From: Flavisolibacter nicotianae
GTDB taxonomy: Bacteria > Bacteroidota > Bacteroidia > Chitinophagales > Chitinophagaceae
Direction: 5' to 3'
NCBI RefSeq assembly: GCF_003628535.1
Contig: NZ_RBCI01000012.1
Span: 1-64,000 of the forward strand
Length of the DNA stretch: 64,000 nt
Below the pieces are notes generated by a model. That model had not been told where the DNA came from. It was given only the letters and a program-made list of their open reading frames with translations, and did not search any database. How positions within the stretch are numbered: the first letter of the stretch is position 1; every line of letters starts with the position of its first letter. Below are positions 15,857-24,556 of this stretch, in pieces. The translations under genes and the position numbers were made by a program.

Positions 15857-16798
15857 ATGAAAAAGAAACTTTTTCCATTCAGCTTTTTCTTATTGCTGGT
15901 TTATTTAAGCTCTTGTAATAACAATAATACTGGCACAACTACACACAATGAAACCCAAGCGGTTCCTGAAGTGAAAAGTGTTTTTATTAACGGCGACAGT
16001 ATCCATTACGTAGATATAGGTAATGGAGATCCGATTGTTCTCGTACATGGCGTAATGGGCGATTACCGTACCTGGGAAGCACAAATGAATGATTTTTCCA
16101 GAAACAATCGGGTGATTGCTTACAGCCTCCGCTATGGGTATCCAAATAAGCAAATATTGGATAGTGCTGCCGATTATTCGCTTAGTCAAAATACCAAAGA
16201 TCTTATTGAATTGCTTAAAGCACTCAAACTGGAGCCTGTTCACCTGGTGGGACATTCATCCGGAGCTTTTGCAACCTTACTAACTACAATAGAGCATCCG
16301 GAATTGGTTAGAAGCCTTATACTTGCGGAACCACCCGTAATGTCATTGCTGAAAAATATTCCTGGTGGTGACACATTGGAGGCGAATTTTGGGAAAATGG
16401 TCTTTCCCGGTATTGAAAAATTTAAAAACAATGAAGACGAAAAAGCGGCTGAAATATTTATCAATACCGTGATGGATGACAGCCAATATTTAGCCAAGCA
16501 TCCCCAGAGAATCAGAGAAATTTTCATGGCAAATACGGTGCAACTGAAAGGCTCTATGCTTTACCCCAAAATGGGTTTCCCTGATATTAACTGTGATGAT
16601 CTCAAGAAAATAAAAATACCTGTATTATTGTTGCAAGGGGATAGATCACCTCTCTTTTTCAGAAAAATTATAGATGAACTGGATCGCTGTTTAAGTAATA
16701 AAGAACGTGTAACACTTCCCAACGCTTCGCATGGATTGGAATATGAAAATCCGGCTGAATTTAATAAAATAGTGCTTGGCTTTATAGATAAACATTAA
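15857..16798 (+). CDS. alpha/beta hydrolase lipoprotein
   Basis: 313 residues with a lipoprotein signal (lipobox LSSC, Cys 20, then NNNN). The hydrolase fold shows the oxyanion strand IVLVHGVMGD (~60-69), nucleophile elbow GHSSG with S134, an acid in LLLQGDRSP and the catalytic His in NASHGLEYENP. It would act on an ester-type substrate at the envelope; the substrate is unknown. It is single in its cassette, which starts GTTGTAAG (15801) and closes with CTTACAAC (16831). Length and motifs are intact. Confidence 0.85.
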   Translation: MKKKLFPFSFFLLLVYLSSCNNNNTGTTTHNETQAVPEVKSVFINGDSIHYVDIGNGDPIVLVHGVMGDYRTWEAQMNDFSRNNRVIAYSLRYGYPNKQILDSAADYSLSQNTKDLIELLKALKLEPVHLVGHSSGAFATLLTTIEHPELVRSLILAEPPVMSLLKNIPGGDTLEANFGKMVFPGIEKFKNNEDEKAAEIFINTVMDDSQYLAKHPQRIREIFMANTVQLKGSMLYPKMGFPDINCDDLKKIKIPVLLLQGDRSPLFFRKIIDELDRCLSNKERVTLPNASHGLEYENPAEFNKIVLGFIDKH

Positions 16799-16829
16799 TA
16801 GAGGTCGAATGCAGAAATTTAGAAGAGCT

Positions 16830-17030
16830 GCTTACAACAAGGGGTTTTCTGCAATGCTGGCTTCAGAATATATCTTCATCGACATATCGCCAATCGGCTT
16901 CAGTCCCAACTGACGATCTTCGTTTTAGCTTTGGAATATCTCCTCAGCCGTCTATCTTTAATCAGCGACAGTACCGGGCTGAAGTAACACGGAATATCAG
17001 CACAGAAGAAAGCCCTGGACGTTGGCTGAA
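16830..17030 (+). other. attC-like cassette site, long type
   Basis: R'' CTTACAAC matches the start at 15801 over 8 bp. Left arm AGGGGTTTTCTGCAATGCTGGC pairs with CAGCACAGAAGAAAGCCC. The loop is about 110 bp. R' is CGTTGGCTG at 17020. Confidence 0.85.
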
Positions 17031-17083
17031 ACGCTCAAAGAGACTCCGTTCTAAATGGATTTCCCATTTTGGGAACTTTTTTT

Positions 17084-17091
17084 TATCTTTG
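17084..17091 (+). promoter_or_regulatory. TAnnTTTG -7 promoter element inside the TA cassette
   Basis: TATCTTTG fits the Bacteroidota sigma -7 consensus exactly and lies 14 bp before the TTG start of the HigB-like toxin. No well-spaced -33 TTTG is evident. A private promoter is usual for toxin-antitoxin cassettes. Confidence 0.4.
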
Positions 17092-17104
17092 GCGAAAAGA
17101 CGAT

Positions 17105-17398
17105 TTGCGAGTAATAGCCAAAATGACACTGTGCGACTTTTGGGAGAAACATCCTGACTGCGAACAGCAGCTTAAAGCCTGGTACCAGGAAGCGGAAGAT
17201 GCAGGCTGGAAAGGACCCAACGACATTAAAGGGGATTATCCCACTGCTTCTTTTTTGGCTGACAACCGGGTCGTGTTCAACATCAAAGGCAACCATTACC
17301 GACTGATTGTGAAAATCAATTATTCTTACGGCATGGTGTGGATCCGTTTTGTGGGCACCCATGCCGAGTATAACAAGGTTGACGCAACAAAAATCTAA
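17105..17398 (+). CDS. higB: HigB-like (RelE/ParE superfamily) toxin
   Basis: 97-residue protein read from TTG at 17105. The upstream ATG-less extension to 17069 (MGTFFYLWRKDD) overlaps the promoter element and is unlikely to be translated. The pattern RVIAKMTLCDFWEKHPDCEQQLKAWYQ ... DYPTASFLADNRVVFNIKGNHYRLIVKINYS ... RFVGTHAEYNKVDA is characteristic of HigB mRNA interferases, which cleave mRNA on the ribosome. The antitoxin gene follows after 5 bp. The cassette context (17021-17779) makes it a candidate array-stabilising module. Confidence 0.85.
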   Translation: MRVIAKMTLCDFWEKHPDCEQQLKAWYQEAEDAGWKGPNDIKGDYPTASFLADNRVVFNIKGNHYRLIVKINYSYGMVWIRFVGTHAEYNKVDATKI

Positions 17399-17403
17399 AC
17401 ACA

Positions 17404-17760
17404 ATGGACATTAAACCCATAAAGACAAAAAAAGACTACCAAGCCGCCATGAACCGGCTGGAAGTGATTTTTGATGCAAAGCCCGGCACACCGGAAGGAG
17501 ACGAACTGGAAGTGTTGGGCATTCTGATCGACAAGTACGAGCAGGAACATTATCCCATTGGCTATCCTGACCCAATTGAGGCCATCAAATTCCGCATGGA
17601 GCAACTGGGTTATAGCCAAAGTGACCTGGCCAAGGTGGTCGGCCTGAAAAGCAGGGCCAGTGAAATCCTCAGCAAAAAGCGGAAGCTAACTTTGGAGATG
17701 ATCCGCCAGCTGCATCAGGCACTGGGCATCCCAACTGACGTTCTTATTCAGAGCTATTGA
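17404..17760 (+). CDS. higA: HigA-like antitoxin, HTH (COG5499 type)
   Basis: 118 residues. The N-terminal helical region (TKKDYQAAMNRLEVIFDAKPGTPEGDELEVL) is typical of HigA antitoxins of the COG5499 type. The C-terminal Xre-type HTH (EQLGYSQSDLAKVVGLKSRASEILSKKRKLT) would bind the operon promoter. It neutralises the HigB toxin encoded 5 bp upstream and probably autoregulates the pair. Complete and intact. Confidence 0.9.
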   Translation: MDIKPIKTKKDYQAAMNRLEVIFDAKPGTPEGDELEVLGILIDKYEQEHYPIGYPDPIEAIKFRMEQLGYSQSDLAKVVGLKSRASEILSKKRKLTLEMIRQLHQALGIPTDVLIQSY

Positions 17761-17769
17761 CGACCGCAC

Positions 17770-17908
17770 TTCAGCCAGCAGGTCGCTTTGTAGAAGTGGG
17801 GCAGGCGTGCTGCTTTTCAACAGCAAAACAATAATCAACACCAGTGCAAAAGTGAAGCTGAAGTTTTCCAAGTTCCCCACCTTTACAAAGCGCTGTTCGT
17901 TGTGCGTC
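17770..17908 (+). other. attC-like cassette site, short type
   Basis: TTCAGCCAGC matches 9 of 10 bases of the complement of the cassette start GTTGGCTGAA (17021). Left arm CGCTTTGTAGAAGTGGGG pairs with CCCCACCTTTACAAAGCG. The loop contains AAAACAATAATCAACACCAGTGC. R' is CGTTGTGCGTC at 17898. Confidence 0.85.
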
Positions 17909-17971
17909 ATTCCCCATTTTTCGGGACGAAAATCATTTCTGCAGCTAACGTGGGTCGTTTAACTTGGTAGT

Positions 17972-18150
17972 GCTCTATAGCAAGGCCGATTTAAGATAGG
18001 TGCTCTCAAGCCCCTGCGTCATTCTGGTTGAAATGTAAAAAGCCTCTGGTTCTTTCCCAACCAAAGGCTTCTGTGATAATTTCAGTGGTGGAGTCGTTGA
18101 CTTACCCCGTTCAGAATAATTACTACTCAAAGATACATTTCCTATAGAGC
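17972..18150 (+). ncRNA. candidate bridge RNA region upstream of IS110 transposase
   Basis: GCTCTATAG (17972-17980) and CTATAGAGC (18142-18150) are perfect inverted 9-mers that would close a ~180-nt structure. Inside it, AAGCCTCTGGTT and AACCAAAGGCTT form a strong hairpin (about 18040-18071). In the IS110 subgroup the bridge RNA is encoded in the 5' non-coding end. This is a prediction from position and structure only. Confidence 0.35.
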
Positions 18151-18180
18151 ATTTTTTATTCACCAAAACACGCTTTGTTT

Positions 18181-19542
18181 ATGGCACGAAAGAAAAAGGT
18201 CTCCTTGGAAATGATCAATCCCCATGCTGCCGGCATTGATGTGGGTAGTCGTTCTCATTATGTCGCCATTGGGCAGGGAAAAGATGACGTGCGGCAGTTT
18301 GGCGTCTATGCAGAAGATTTGCAAGCACTAGCAAAATGGTTACTGGACAATGGCATTACCACAACTGCCATGGAAAGCACCGGCACCTATTGGCAGAACC
18401 TGTACAGCACATTGCAGGAGGCGGGATTGCAAGTTATCCTGGTGAATGGCAAGTTCACTAAAAACATCCACGGCAAAAAAACCGATGTCAAAGACTGCCA
18501 GTGGATTCAGAAGCTCCACAGCATCGGCCTACTCACCGGCAGCTTTCTTCCGGATGCAGCTACAGAACAACTGCGTACCTATTGCAGGCACAGAAGTCAC
18601 CTCATTGATATGGCGGCGGATGCCACTCGTAAGATGCAGCAATATCTTCGGCTGTTGAATTTAAGGCTCGATGTAGTGGTAAAGGATGTAACAGGCGAAA
18701 CGGGCCTTTCCATTATTGAAGCGGTTTGCAAGGGTGAAAGTGATGCAGCAGCATTGGCATCCCATCGGCACTACAACTGTCGCAAGTCCAAAGAAGAAAT
18801 TGCAAAGGCACTTCAGAGTAATGAGCGACAGGATTACCTATTTGCTTTGCAGCAGGAGTTGGAGCTCTATAAATTGGTGCGTGGGAAAATTGCGGCGTGT
18901 GATAGAGCGATTGAACTGTTGCTCAAAGAACAAATCGAATGTGACAGTGCAAAAAGAGAGTTGAATGCTGAAGCCAAACCATACAAGCGAGTGAACAAAA
19001 ATGCCCCAAAGAACATGGATTTGAACCAGCTTGCTTACCAATATTTCGATGGTGTGGATCTAATGGCCATTGAAGGCGTTAGTCATAGTACTGTGATTAT
19101 GCTAATGAGTGAAGTAGGGAATGCTGGACTGAAAAAGTTTTCCTGTGCCAAACAATTTGCGTGTTGGCTCAGGCTTGCTCCAAATAACAAGATCTCTGGG
19201 GGCAAGGTATTGAGCAACCGCATTCCAAAAGGCAGCAACCGGCTAAAGATTGCTCTTCGCAACGCAGCCAATAGCATCGGCAATTTAAAAGACACGCATC
19301 TCTCCAATTTTTTCAGAAGGGTATTATACCGGCGGGGCAGGGCCGCTGCGGTATCCGCTACCGCACGAAAGTTGGCAGTGATCATCTGGAACATGGTCGT
19401 GAAAGGGATCTCATATCAACCACCAACTAATTATGAGTTCCTTGATCAAAAACGAAAACGCAAAGTGCAGGAAATGAAAAAACTAATCACTAAGTTTAAT
19501 CTCACAACTGACGACCTGGGACTGCAAACCAGCCCGTTGTGA
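18181..19542 (+). CDS. IS110-family DEDD transposase
   Basis: 453 residues from ATG at 18181 (a TTG 6 bp earlier is less likely). DEDD motifs: GIDVGSRSHY (Asp), AMESTGTYWQ (Glu), KTDVKDCQWIQ (two Asp). Transposase_20 region: IEGVSHSTVIMLMSEVG, FACWLRLAPNNKISGG, and the serine-bearing NRIPKGSNRLKIALR. It is longer than the transposase at 12293 and belongs to a different subgroup. The frame is intact. Frames 18446-18658 and 18716-18964 on the same strand and 19083-19394 on the other are shadows. Confidence 0.95.
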   Translation: MARKKKVSLEMINPHAAGIDVGSRSHYVAIGQGKDDVRQFGVYAEDLQALAKWLLDNGITTTAMESTGTYWQNLYSTLQEAGLQVILVNGKFTKNIHGKKTDVKDCQWIQKLHSIGLLTGSFLPDAATEQLRTYCRHRSHLIDMAADATRKMQQYLRLLNLRLDVVVKDVTGETGLSIIEAVCKGESDAAALASHRHYNCRKSKEEIAKALQSNERQDYLFALQQELELYKLVRGKIAACDRAIELLLKEQIECDSAKRELNAEAKPYKRVNKNAPKNMDLNQLAYQYFDGVDLMAIEGVSHSTVIMLMSEVGNAGLKKFSCAKQFACWLRLAPNNKISGGKVLSNRIPKGSNRLKIALRNAANSIGNLKDTHLSNFFRRVLYRRGRAAAVSATARKLAVIIWNMVVKGISYQPPTNYEFLDQKRKRKVQEMKKLITKFNLTTDDLGLQTSPL

Positions 19543-19621
19543 GACGTTAGTCAGAATACTAAGCGAACATTCAAGGCTGTGGCCTTCTCATTCAACGAAT
19601 CGATTTGTAAAATTGGTTACC

Positions 19622-20278
19622 ATGAGCTTACCAAAACTCTCTAAATCAATCCTTTTCAACTTTGTAATATTTAGTGTACAATCCGCAGCTTTCGCGCAGA
19701 CCAAGGGAGACTCATCAGCAACAGAAAATAACTTTTTTACGCAATGGGTAAACTACTCCAGACCGGGTAAATATCACCAACTGTTATCCAATTTAGTGGG
19801 CTCTTGGTCATTCGTTGGCAATCATTTCACGGGCGATCCCAATCCTGATTCAAATAAAATTGAAGTGACGTTTAGGGGAACCATGGAAAGAAAGTCTTTC
19901 GCAAGCGGGCGCTATTTTATTTCAGAGTTTAAAGGTGAAAAAATACAAATGCCAATCCAAAATGGTAAATCCATGGAAGTTGACTCGAAAGAAATTGAGA
20001 CTGAAGGATATGACAATATTAAACGGGAATTCGTTAAAACGAGAATTGGTAATCACCTTGGAAGCGATCTGTCCTATTCAGAAGGGGCGTATGATTCAAC
20101 TACTAAAACAATCATTTATCAACGAGTTGAAACATTGATACCAGGGGTTAGTATGAAAACCTATGAGCATTTTAAAATGCTGGATAACGACCATTACAGA
20201 GTGGAGATCTACCGGGAAAGGCAAAACAAGATTATAAAGGACACAGAAATAAGATATACAAGAGTCAGAAGAAAATAA
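19622..20278 (+). CDS. DUF1579-like secreted protein
   Basis: 218 residues from ATG at 19622 (the TTG at 19613 is a weaker alternative). Signal peptide MSLPKLSKSILFNFVIFSVQSAAFAQ, then a domain with LVGSWSFVGNHF near residue 60 and beta-strands such as EVTFRGTMERKSFASGRYFISEFKG, which resemble DUF1579 lipocalin-like proteins. It belongs to the cassette beginning GTTGTGCGT (17899), whose attC opens with ACGCACAAC (20309); the IS110 element sits between the cassette start and this gene and may have separated it from any upstream promoter. Confidence 0.65.
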   Translation: MSLPKLSKSILFNFVIFSVQSAAFAQTKGDSSATENNFFTQWVNYSRPGKYHQLLSNLVGSWSFVGNHFTGDPNPDSNKIEVTFRGTMERKSFASGRYFISEFKGEKIQMPIQNGKSMEVDSKEIETEGYDNIKREFVKTRIGNHLGSDLSYSEGAYDSTTKTIIYQRVETLIPGVSMKTYEHFKMLDNDHYRVEIYRERQNKIIKDTEIRYTRVRRK

Positions 20279-20308
20279 ATTGGGATAACCTGAAATTTAG
20301 AAGCACGA

Positions 20309-20508
20309 ACGCACAACATTAGCTTTGCGCCAGCGGCGGGCGACGGAAAGTCAATCGGCTTCCGAGCATTGTTCATCTTAAGTTCTAGGCTGACGGAAGT
20401 AGTATGGACTTTTCAAAAAGTTTGTACTTTAACTCATCAATCGGCTGCAGTTCTCGGCAGACGTCTTTCAAACATGCCGCCGTCGCAAAGCCGTCACCGT
20501 TGTGCGCC
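20309..20508 (+). other. attC-like cassette site
   Basis: R'' ACGCACAAC matches the cassette start at 17899 across the inserted IS. Arms AGCTTTGCGCCAGCGGCGGG and CCGCCGTCGCAAAGCCG pair. R' is CGTTGTGCGCC at 20498. Confidence 0.85.
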
Positions 20509-20559
20509 ATACTGGCAGACGCACTTACAGAAGTGAGAGAATAGAAACAAACAACTGCA

Positions 20560-21882
20560 ATGAAAAATGACAAGAAAGCAAATCGGTTCTATTTTTCGAA
20601 ATCGGTTTATTGTGCCTGCATTGCAATTACTGCAATATTGTTTCTATCCTGTAACAACGGAGATACTCAGCCTAAAAATAGTTACGGGGCAAAAACAAGA
20701 GAATTGATTGCCATAGTAGCGAAATATCCAAAAATGAAATCCCTTCTGGCCCATGCTATCAACAAGGGAAGGGAAATTAATCCGGACACAACCACCAACC
20801 CCGTAAAAAATCTGGAAGACTTTTATCAGTTTGTCTCATGGGCTGAAACCGCTATGCCCTGGGACTTGATTCGACATACGGAACATGCAACACTCTACAA
20901 CCGGATCGACCAGAGTTTGGGCTATTTGTTTTTTATCACCGACATTCCGTTGCCTGAATTGGAAGGGAAGGGTTATTTCAACAATTCCCTTCAATATGAA
21001 GAGCCTTTTTGTTCATGGCTCACAAGTTTTGACAAAGGATGGGGAAGTTTTCTCGACACGAAACAGTCATGGAATGCAGCTTATTACAAGCTAGCCCTGT
21101 CTGAAGAAAAATTCGGTTTGCAAAATGACTGGTACGAAGATCCTTCACACTGGGAAACCTTTAACCAGTTTTTTACCAGGCGTTTGAAATCGCCCGACAA
21201 AAGACCCGTTTCTTCTCCCTCAGACGAGTCCATTGTTGTATCGCCAGCAGACGCTGCCCCACAGGGTGTTTGGAAAATTGACAGCAATTCCGGAATTGTT
21301 GGGCAAGAAGGTGTGCCGATAAAAACGGCAACGGTATATTCTGTGAAATCGCTTATCGGGGACAGCAGTCAATATAAAGATGCATTTCAAGGCGGAACCA
21401 TCACACATACCTTTCTTGACGTGGGAGACTATCACCGCTATCACTTTCCGTTGAGTGGAACTGTAAAAGAAGCCCGGGTGATTTCTGCTACCAACACGGC
21501 AGGCGGTTATGTGACCTGGGATGCAAGGGAAAAAAGATATGTATTTAACCCGGGAAGCATTGGCTGGCAGGCTATCGAAACAAGGGGGTGCGTTATTTTA
21601 GAAACCGATCAATATGGCTTGGTAGCGTTGCTGCCGATTGGCATGTCGCCGGTTAGCTCAATTCAATTTAGCACAGCAATAAAACAAGGGAGCAGGATAA
21701 AGAAAGGAGATGAGATGGGTATGTTTCTTTTTGGTGGTTCTGATTTTGTCATGGTGTTTCAAAAGCAGGCTGACTTCACCATTACTTGCCCAAAGGAGGA
21801 AGGCCGTCATTCATTCAAACATTTATTGATGGGAGAACGCTATGGGAAACTAACGCTTTTGACAACTTCAAAGCAACATTGA
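20560..21882 (+). CDS. phosphatidylserine decarboxylase-like lipoprotein
   Basis: 440 residues. An N-terminal hydrophobic segment ends in a lipobox (LFLSC, about residue 30, then NNGD). The C-terminal half follows the PSD family: FFTRRLK, VVSPADA, YSVKSLIGDSS, FQGGTITHTFLDVGDYHRYHFPLSGTV and a LFGGSDFVMVF motif at the place of the pyruvoyl-forming GGST site (Ser present, next residue Asp). Housekeeping PSD enzymes are membrane proteins of lipid synthesis; this one is an exported, extended relative and may act on another amino-acid-like substrate. It is single in its cassette (GTTGTGCGCC at 20499; GACGCACAAC at 21946, 9 of 10). Confidence 0.75.
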   Translation: MKNDKKANRFYFSKSVYCACIAITAILFLSCNNGDTQPKNSYGAKTRELIAIVAKYPKMKSLLAHAINKGREINPDTTTNPVKNLEDFYQFVSWAETAMPWDLIRHTEHATLYNRIDQSLGYLFFITDIPLPELEGKGYFNNSLQYEEPFCSWLTSFDKGWGSFLDTKQSWNAAYYKLALSEEKFGLQNDWYEDPSHWETFNQFFTRRLKSPDKRPVSSPSDESIVVSPADAAPQGVWKIDSNSGIVGQEGVPIKTATVYSVKSLIGDSSQYKDAFQGGTITHTFLDVGDYHRYHFPLSGTVKEARVISATNTAGGYVTWDAREKRYVFNPGSIGWQAIETRGCVILETDQYGLVALLPIGMSPVSSIQFSTAIKQGSRIKKGDEMGMFLFGGSDFVMVFQKQADFTITCPKEEGRHSFKHLLMGERYGKLTLLTTSKQH

Positions 21883-21945
21883 ACTTTTTGAAAGAATAGT
21901 TTCTTAAACTTTAACGAGGTGGCTTAATGGTAAACACATCAGACA

Positions 21946-22083
21946 GACGCACAACATTAGCTTTAAAAAACAAGGGCTGATGAATAAGGGTTCAACCAAT
22001 TAACTTTATTCGGCAGTAGGAAATAAGTGAAGCTGACGTTTTCCCATTTCCCCCACCTTCACAAAGCGCTGTTCGTTAGAGGC
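21946..22083 (+). other. attC-like cassette site
   Basis: R'' ACGCACAAC (21947) matches 9 of 10 bases of the cassette start complement. Arms TTAGCTTTAAAAAACAAGGGC and the CCCACCTTCACAAAGCGCTG side pair only partly. The loop resembles the short subtype. R' is CGTTAGAGGC at 22074. Confidence 0.7.
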
Positions 22084-22136
22084 AACCATTGGACTCTACC
22101 TGGATGAGAGACAAAGACGCATAAAACAAAGCGACA

Positions 22137-23231
22137 TTGATTAATTATCAAATTATCTCCTTACTGATTGCAGTAACGTTTTTCTCTGCCTGTAACGGAC
22201 AAGCAAAGACAAACTTGCTGAAAGAAAATGCAGATGAACTAAAACCCTCACTGAGTATACAAACAAAACTGGTTAAGAGACAAGGCGCGGGAACTGCCGG
22301 GAATGTTCATTGCGGTTTGCAAGACAAAGCAGGCAACCTATGGTTTGGCACGACAGGCGAAGGTGTCTATCGGTACAACGGAAGCTCATTTACCAATTTG
22401 ACTACAAAAGATGGTTTGAGCAGTGATATTATTTGGTCCCTTTGGGAGGATAAAGCCGGTAACATTTGGTTTGGCACGGACAGTGGTATCTGTCGTTACG
22501 ATGGGAAAACGATTTCCCGTATTCCAGTAACTGTTTCTCATGGTAATTATGGTAATGCAATGACTGCAAAACAATCCCCGGCTGTGAAAAATAGTGTTTG
22601 GAGTATTATGCAAGACAAAGTTGGAACCATTTGGTTTGGAACAAGTGAAGGGGTTTATTGCTACAATGGAACGTCCTTTACCCGCTTTTTAGAGAATCAA
22701 AATATTGTCAATGACAGTGGGTTGCGTCTTAAAATGGTGCAGTGTATGTTGGAAGACAAAGCAGGCAACGTTTGGTTCGGTTCCGGGTTAGGGGAGAAAG
22801 AAGGACTGTGTCGTTTTGATGGCCGATACCTGACCAGTTTTAAACCAAATGGCGATGATTGGGTTCGTTCTATTTTTGAGGATAAAAACGGCACATTGTG
22901 GGTGGCTTGCCGGCACAAAGGTTTGTCCCGTTTCGACGGGAAAACCTTTACAGTTGTTGGCGAAAAGAAAGGCTTTGACACCACGGGTACCGGTTCTATT
23001 GTAGAAGATAAAACTGGCAACATCTGGTTTGCATCACTGGGTGCCAGGGAAGACGGCGGTGTTTGGCGTTTCAATGGGAAAACATTTACCAATTTCAATA
23101 CGAAGGATGGATTGACGAATAATTCAGTTTTTTGCATTGTAGCCGACAGAGCCGGAAACATTTGGTTCGGTACCGGTAACATGGGTTTGTGCCGATACGA
23201 CGGAAAAAGCTTTACCCGGTTTTCAGAATAG
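22137..23231 (+). CDS. Reg_prop beta-propeller lipoprotein (periplasmic sensor-like)
   Basis: 364 residues from a TTG at 22137; no ATG fits the signal MINYQIISLLIAVTFFSAC (lipobox Cys 19). At least seven repeats of the two-component-regulator propeller type follow, each like DKAGNLWFGT ... GVYRYNGSSFTNLTTKDGL, forming a 7-8 bladed propeller. In hybrid two-component systems such propellers are the periplasmic sensor of a longer protein; here the propeller stands alone with no kinase domain, so it is probably a binding or scaffold protein. The cassette start GTTAGAGGC (22075) and R'' GCCGCTAAA (23273) agree at 7 of 9 positions. Confidence 0.85.
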   Translation: MINYQIISLLIAVTFFSACNGQAKTNLLKENADELKPSLSIQTKLVKRQGAGTAGNVHCGLQDKAGNLWFGTTGEGVYRYNGSSFTNLTTKDGLSSDIIWSLWEDKAGNIWFGTDSGICRYDGKTISRIPVTVSHGNYGNAMTAKQSPAVKNSVWSIMQDKVGTIWFGTSEGVYCYNGTSFTRFLENQNIVNDSGLRLKMVQCMLEDKAGNVWFGSGLGEKEGLCRFDGRYLTSFKPNGDDWVRSIFEDKNGTLWVACRHKGLSRFDGKTFTVVGEKKGFDTTGTGSIVEDKTGNIWFASLGAREDGGVWRFNGKTFTNFNTKDGLTNNSVFCIVADRAGNIWFGTGNMGLCRYDGKSFTRFSE

Positions 23232-23272
23232 AACAATAAGTGATGAATGGTATAGACCTTAAAGGGTCGGCT

Positions 23273-23411
23273 GCCGCTAAAAATGGTATTTCAGCAATAG
23301 CTGCTGAAGAATAGGTGCTGAGCGATTGTAATTTTACTCAACTTTATCAATAAATTTAAGCTGACGAACACAGCCTTCCGCTACTGCAGAAATACCCCAG
23401 CCGTTAGCAGT
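23273..23411 (+). other. attC-like cassette site
   Basis: Arm CCGCTAAAAATGGTATTTC pairs with GAAATACCCCAGCCGTTAGC. The loop has AACTTTATCAATAAATTTAAGCTGACGAACACAGC, shared in part with the site at 25786. R' is CGTTAGCAG at 23402. Confidence 0.8.
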
Positions 23412-23445
23412 TGTTTAAACCACAGGTAATTTAGGAGAAAGGAAG

Positions 23446-24231
23446 ATGATTTTAGATAACAAAGTTCCCTTGGCGTATATATTCAAAGAGATAAGAAGAG
23501 ATCTCATTTTCATTCTTGCAGTCGGGGTTGTTTTCAATTTCTTGACCAACCTGTTTTCGGCTCATCTGCCCGAAATGCCGTTGAATGTCCCTACCTTTTT
23601 AGGTACTGCCATTTCCATTTTATTATCCTTTAAGATGAGCCAGTCCTATGACAGATGGTGGGAGGGTAGAAAGGTATGGGGTGCTATTGTAAATGACTCC
23701 AGAAGCTTTGTGTTGCAGCTACAAAACTTTGTCGGATCAAATCATAATGTAACAATCGAGAGGATAGCATTAAGACAAATTGCCTGGTGTTATGCACTTG
23801 GTCAATCCTTAAGAGGTTTGGATCCACTCGATAACCTTGAACAGTACCTCAGCCGCCACGACATGGATGTTATTCGTCGACACGCCAACAAGCCTTTAGC
23901 CTTGCTGCAACTGAATGCTTCAGAAATCAGGAACCTAAAAACGAACAACCAAATTGACAGCATACAACAGACCCAACTGGACCAAACCTGTGTACGGCTA
24001 TGTGATTCGATGGGAAAAGCTGAAAGAATTAACTCTACTGTATTTCCCGCTACTTATCGTTTGTTCCTGCATTTTGCCATTTATTTGTTTGTGATTACCC
24101 TGTCTATTGCGCTGCGAAACATAGAGCCAATTTTTGAAATCCCTTTATTAGTGCTCATTTCTTCCGTATTTCTGCTACTTGAAAAAAACAGCCTTTCACT
24201 TGCAAGATCCATTCCGAAACCGGCCAAGTGA
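23446..24231 (+). CDS. bestrophin-family chloride channel-like protein
   Basis: 261 residues with membrane segments at ~18-36, ~48-62 and two near the C-terminus. The diagnostic bestrophin motif SYDRWWEGRKVWGAIVNDSR is present at ~66-85. Family members form pentameric anion channels in the inner membrane. The protein is shorter than typical bacterial homologues (about 300 residues), but no truncation is evident. It is single in its cassette: GTTAGCAG (23403) and CTGCTAAC (24428) match over 8 bp. A 200-bp gene-free stretch precedes its attC. Confidence 0.85.
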   Translation: MILDNKVPLAYIFKEIRRDLIFILAVGVVFNFLTNLFSAHLPEMPLNVPTFLGTAISILLSFKMSQSYDRWWEGRKVWGAIVNDSRSFVLQLQNFVGSNHNVTIERIALRQIAWCYALGQSLRGLDPLDNLEQYLSRHDMDVIRRHANKPLALLQLNASEIRNLKTNNQIDSIQQTQLDQTCVRLCDSMGKAERINSTVFPATYRLFLHFAIYLFVITLSIALRNIEPIFEIPLLVLISSVFLLLEKNSLSLARSIPKPAK

Positions 24232-24427
24232 TGTTCCAGTTACAGCAATTGCCAGAAACATCGAAATCAATGTCAAGCAATTATTGGGATTGGAGGATGT
24301 GCCAAAGCCAGAAGCTTCAGATACATTTTATATTCTATGAACGCGAAACCTTGAAAAATGTGCAGGTACTCGAAATAGCTCTCATATGCAAATAACAGGA
24401 GAGAAAACATTCTTCAAAAAGTAAGGA

Positions 24428-24556
24428 CTGCTAACATCGGATTTCTGAAACTAATGCTGACGAAGCATAACTAAACAATATAACTTTATTGCACAGCAGA
24501 ACAGAAGTGAAGCAAAAGGAACACAGTATACCTTGGCATCAGAAATCCGTTCTAGG
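24428..24556 (+). other. attC-like cassette site
   Basis: R'' CTGCTAAC matches the start at 23403. Arms CGGATTTCTGAAACTAATGC and GCATCAGAAATCCG pair. The loop has AACTTTATTGCACAGCAGAACAGAAGTGAAGC. R' is CGTTCTAGG at 24548. Confidence 0.85.

Larger units (their letters stand above)
17960..19560 (+). mobile_element. IS110-family element (second), inserted in the 5' part of a cassette
   Basis: The element carries one DEDD transposase (18181-19542) with a ~200-bp structured non-coding region upstream, the layout of the IS110 subgroup. It separates the cassette start at 17899 from its gene at 19622. The ends are not resolvable: this subgroup lacks terminal repeats and no flanking duplication is seen. 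The borders given are estimates. Confidence 0.6.
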
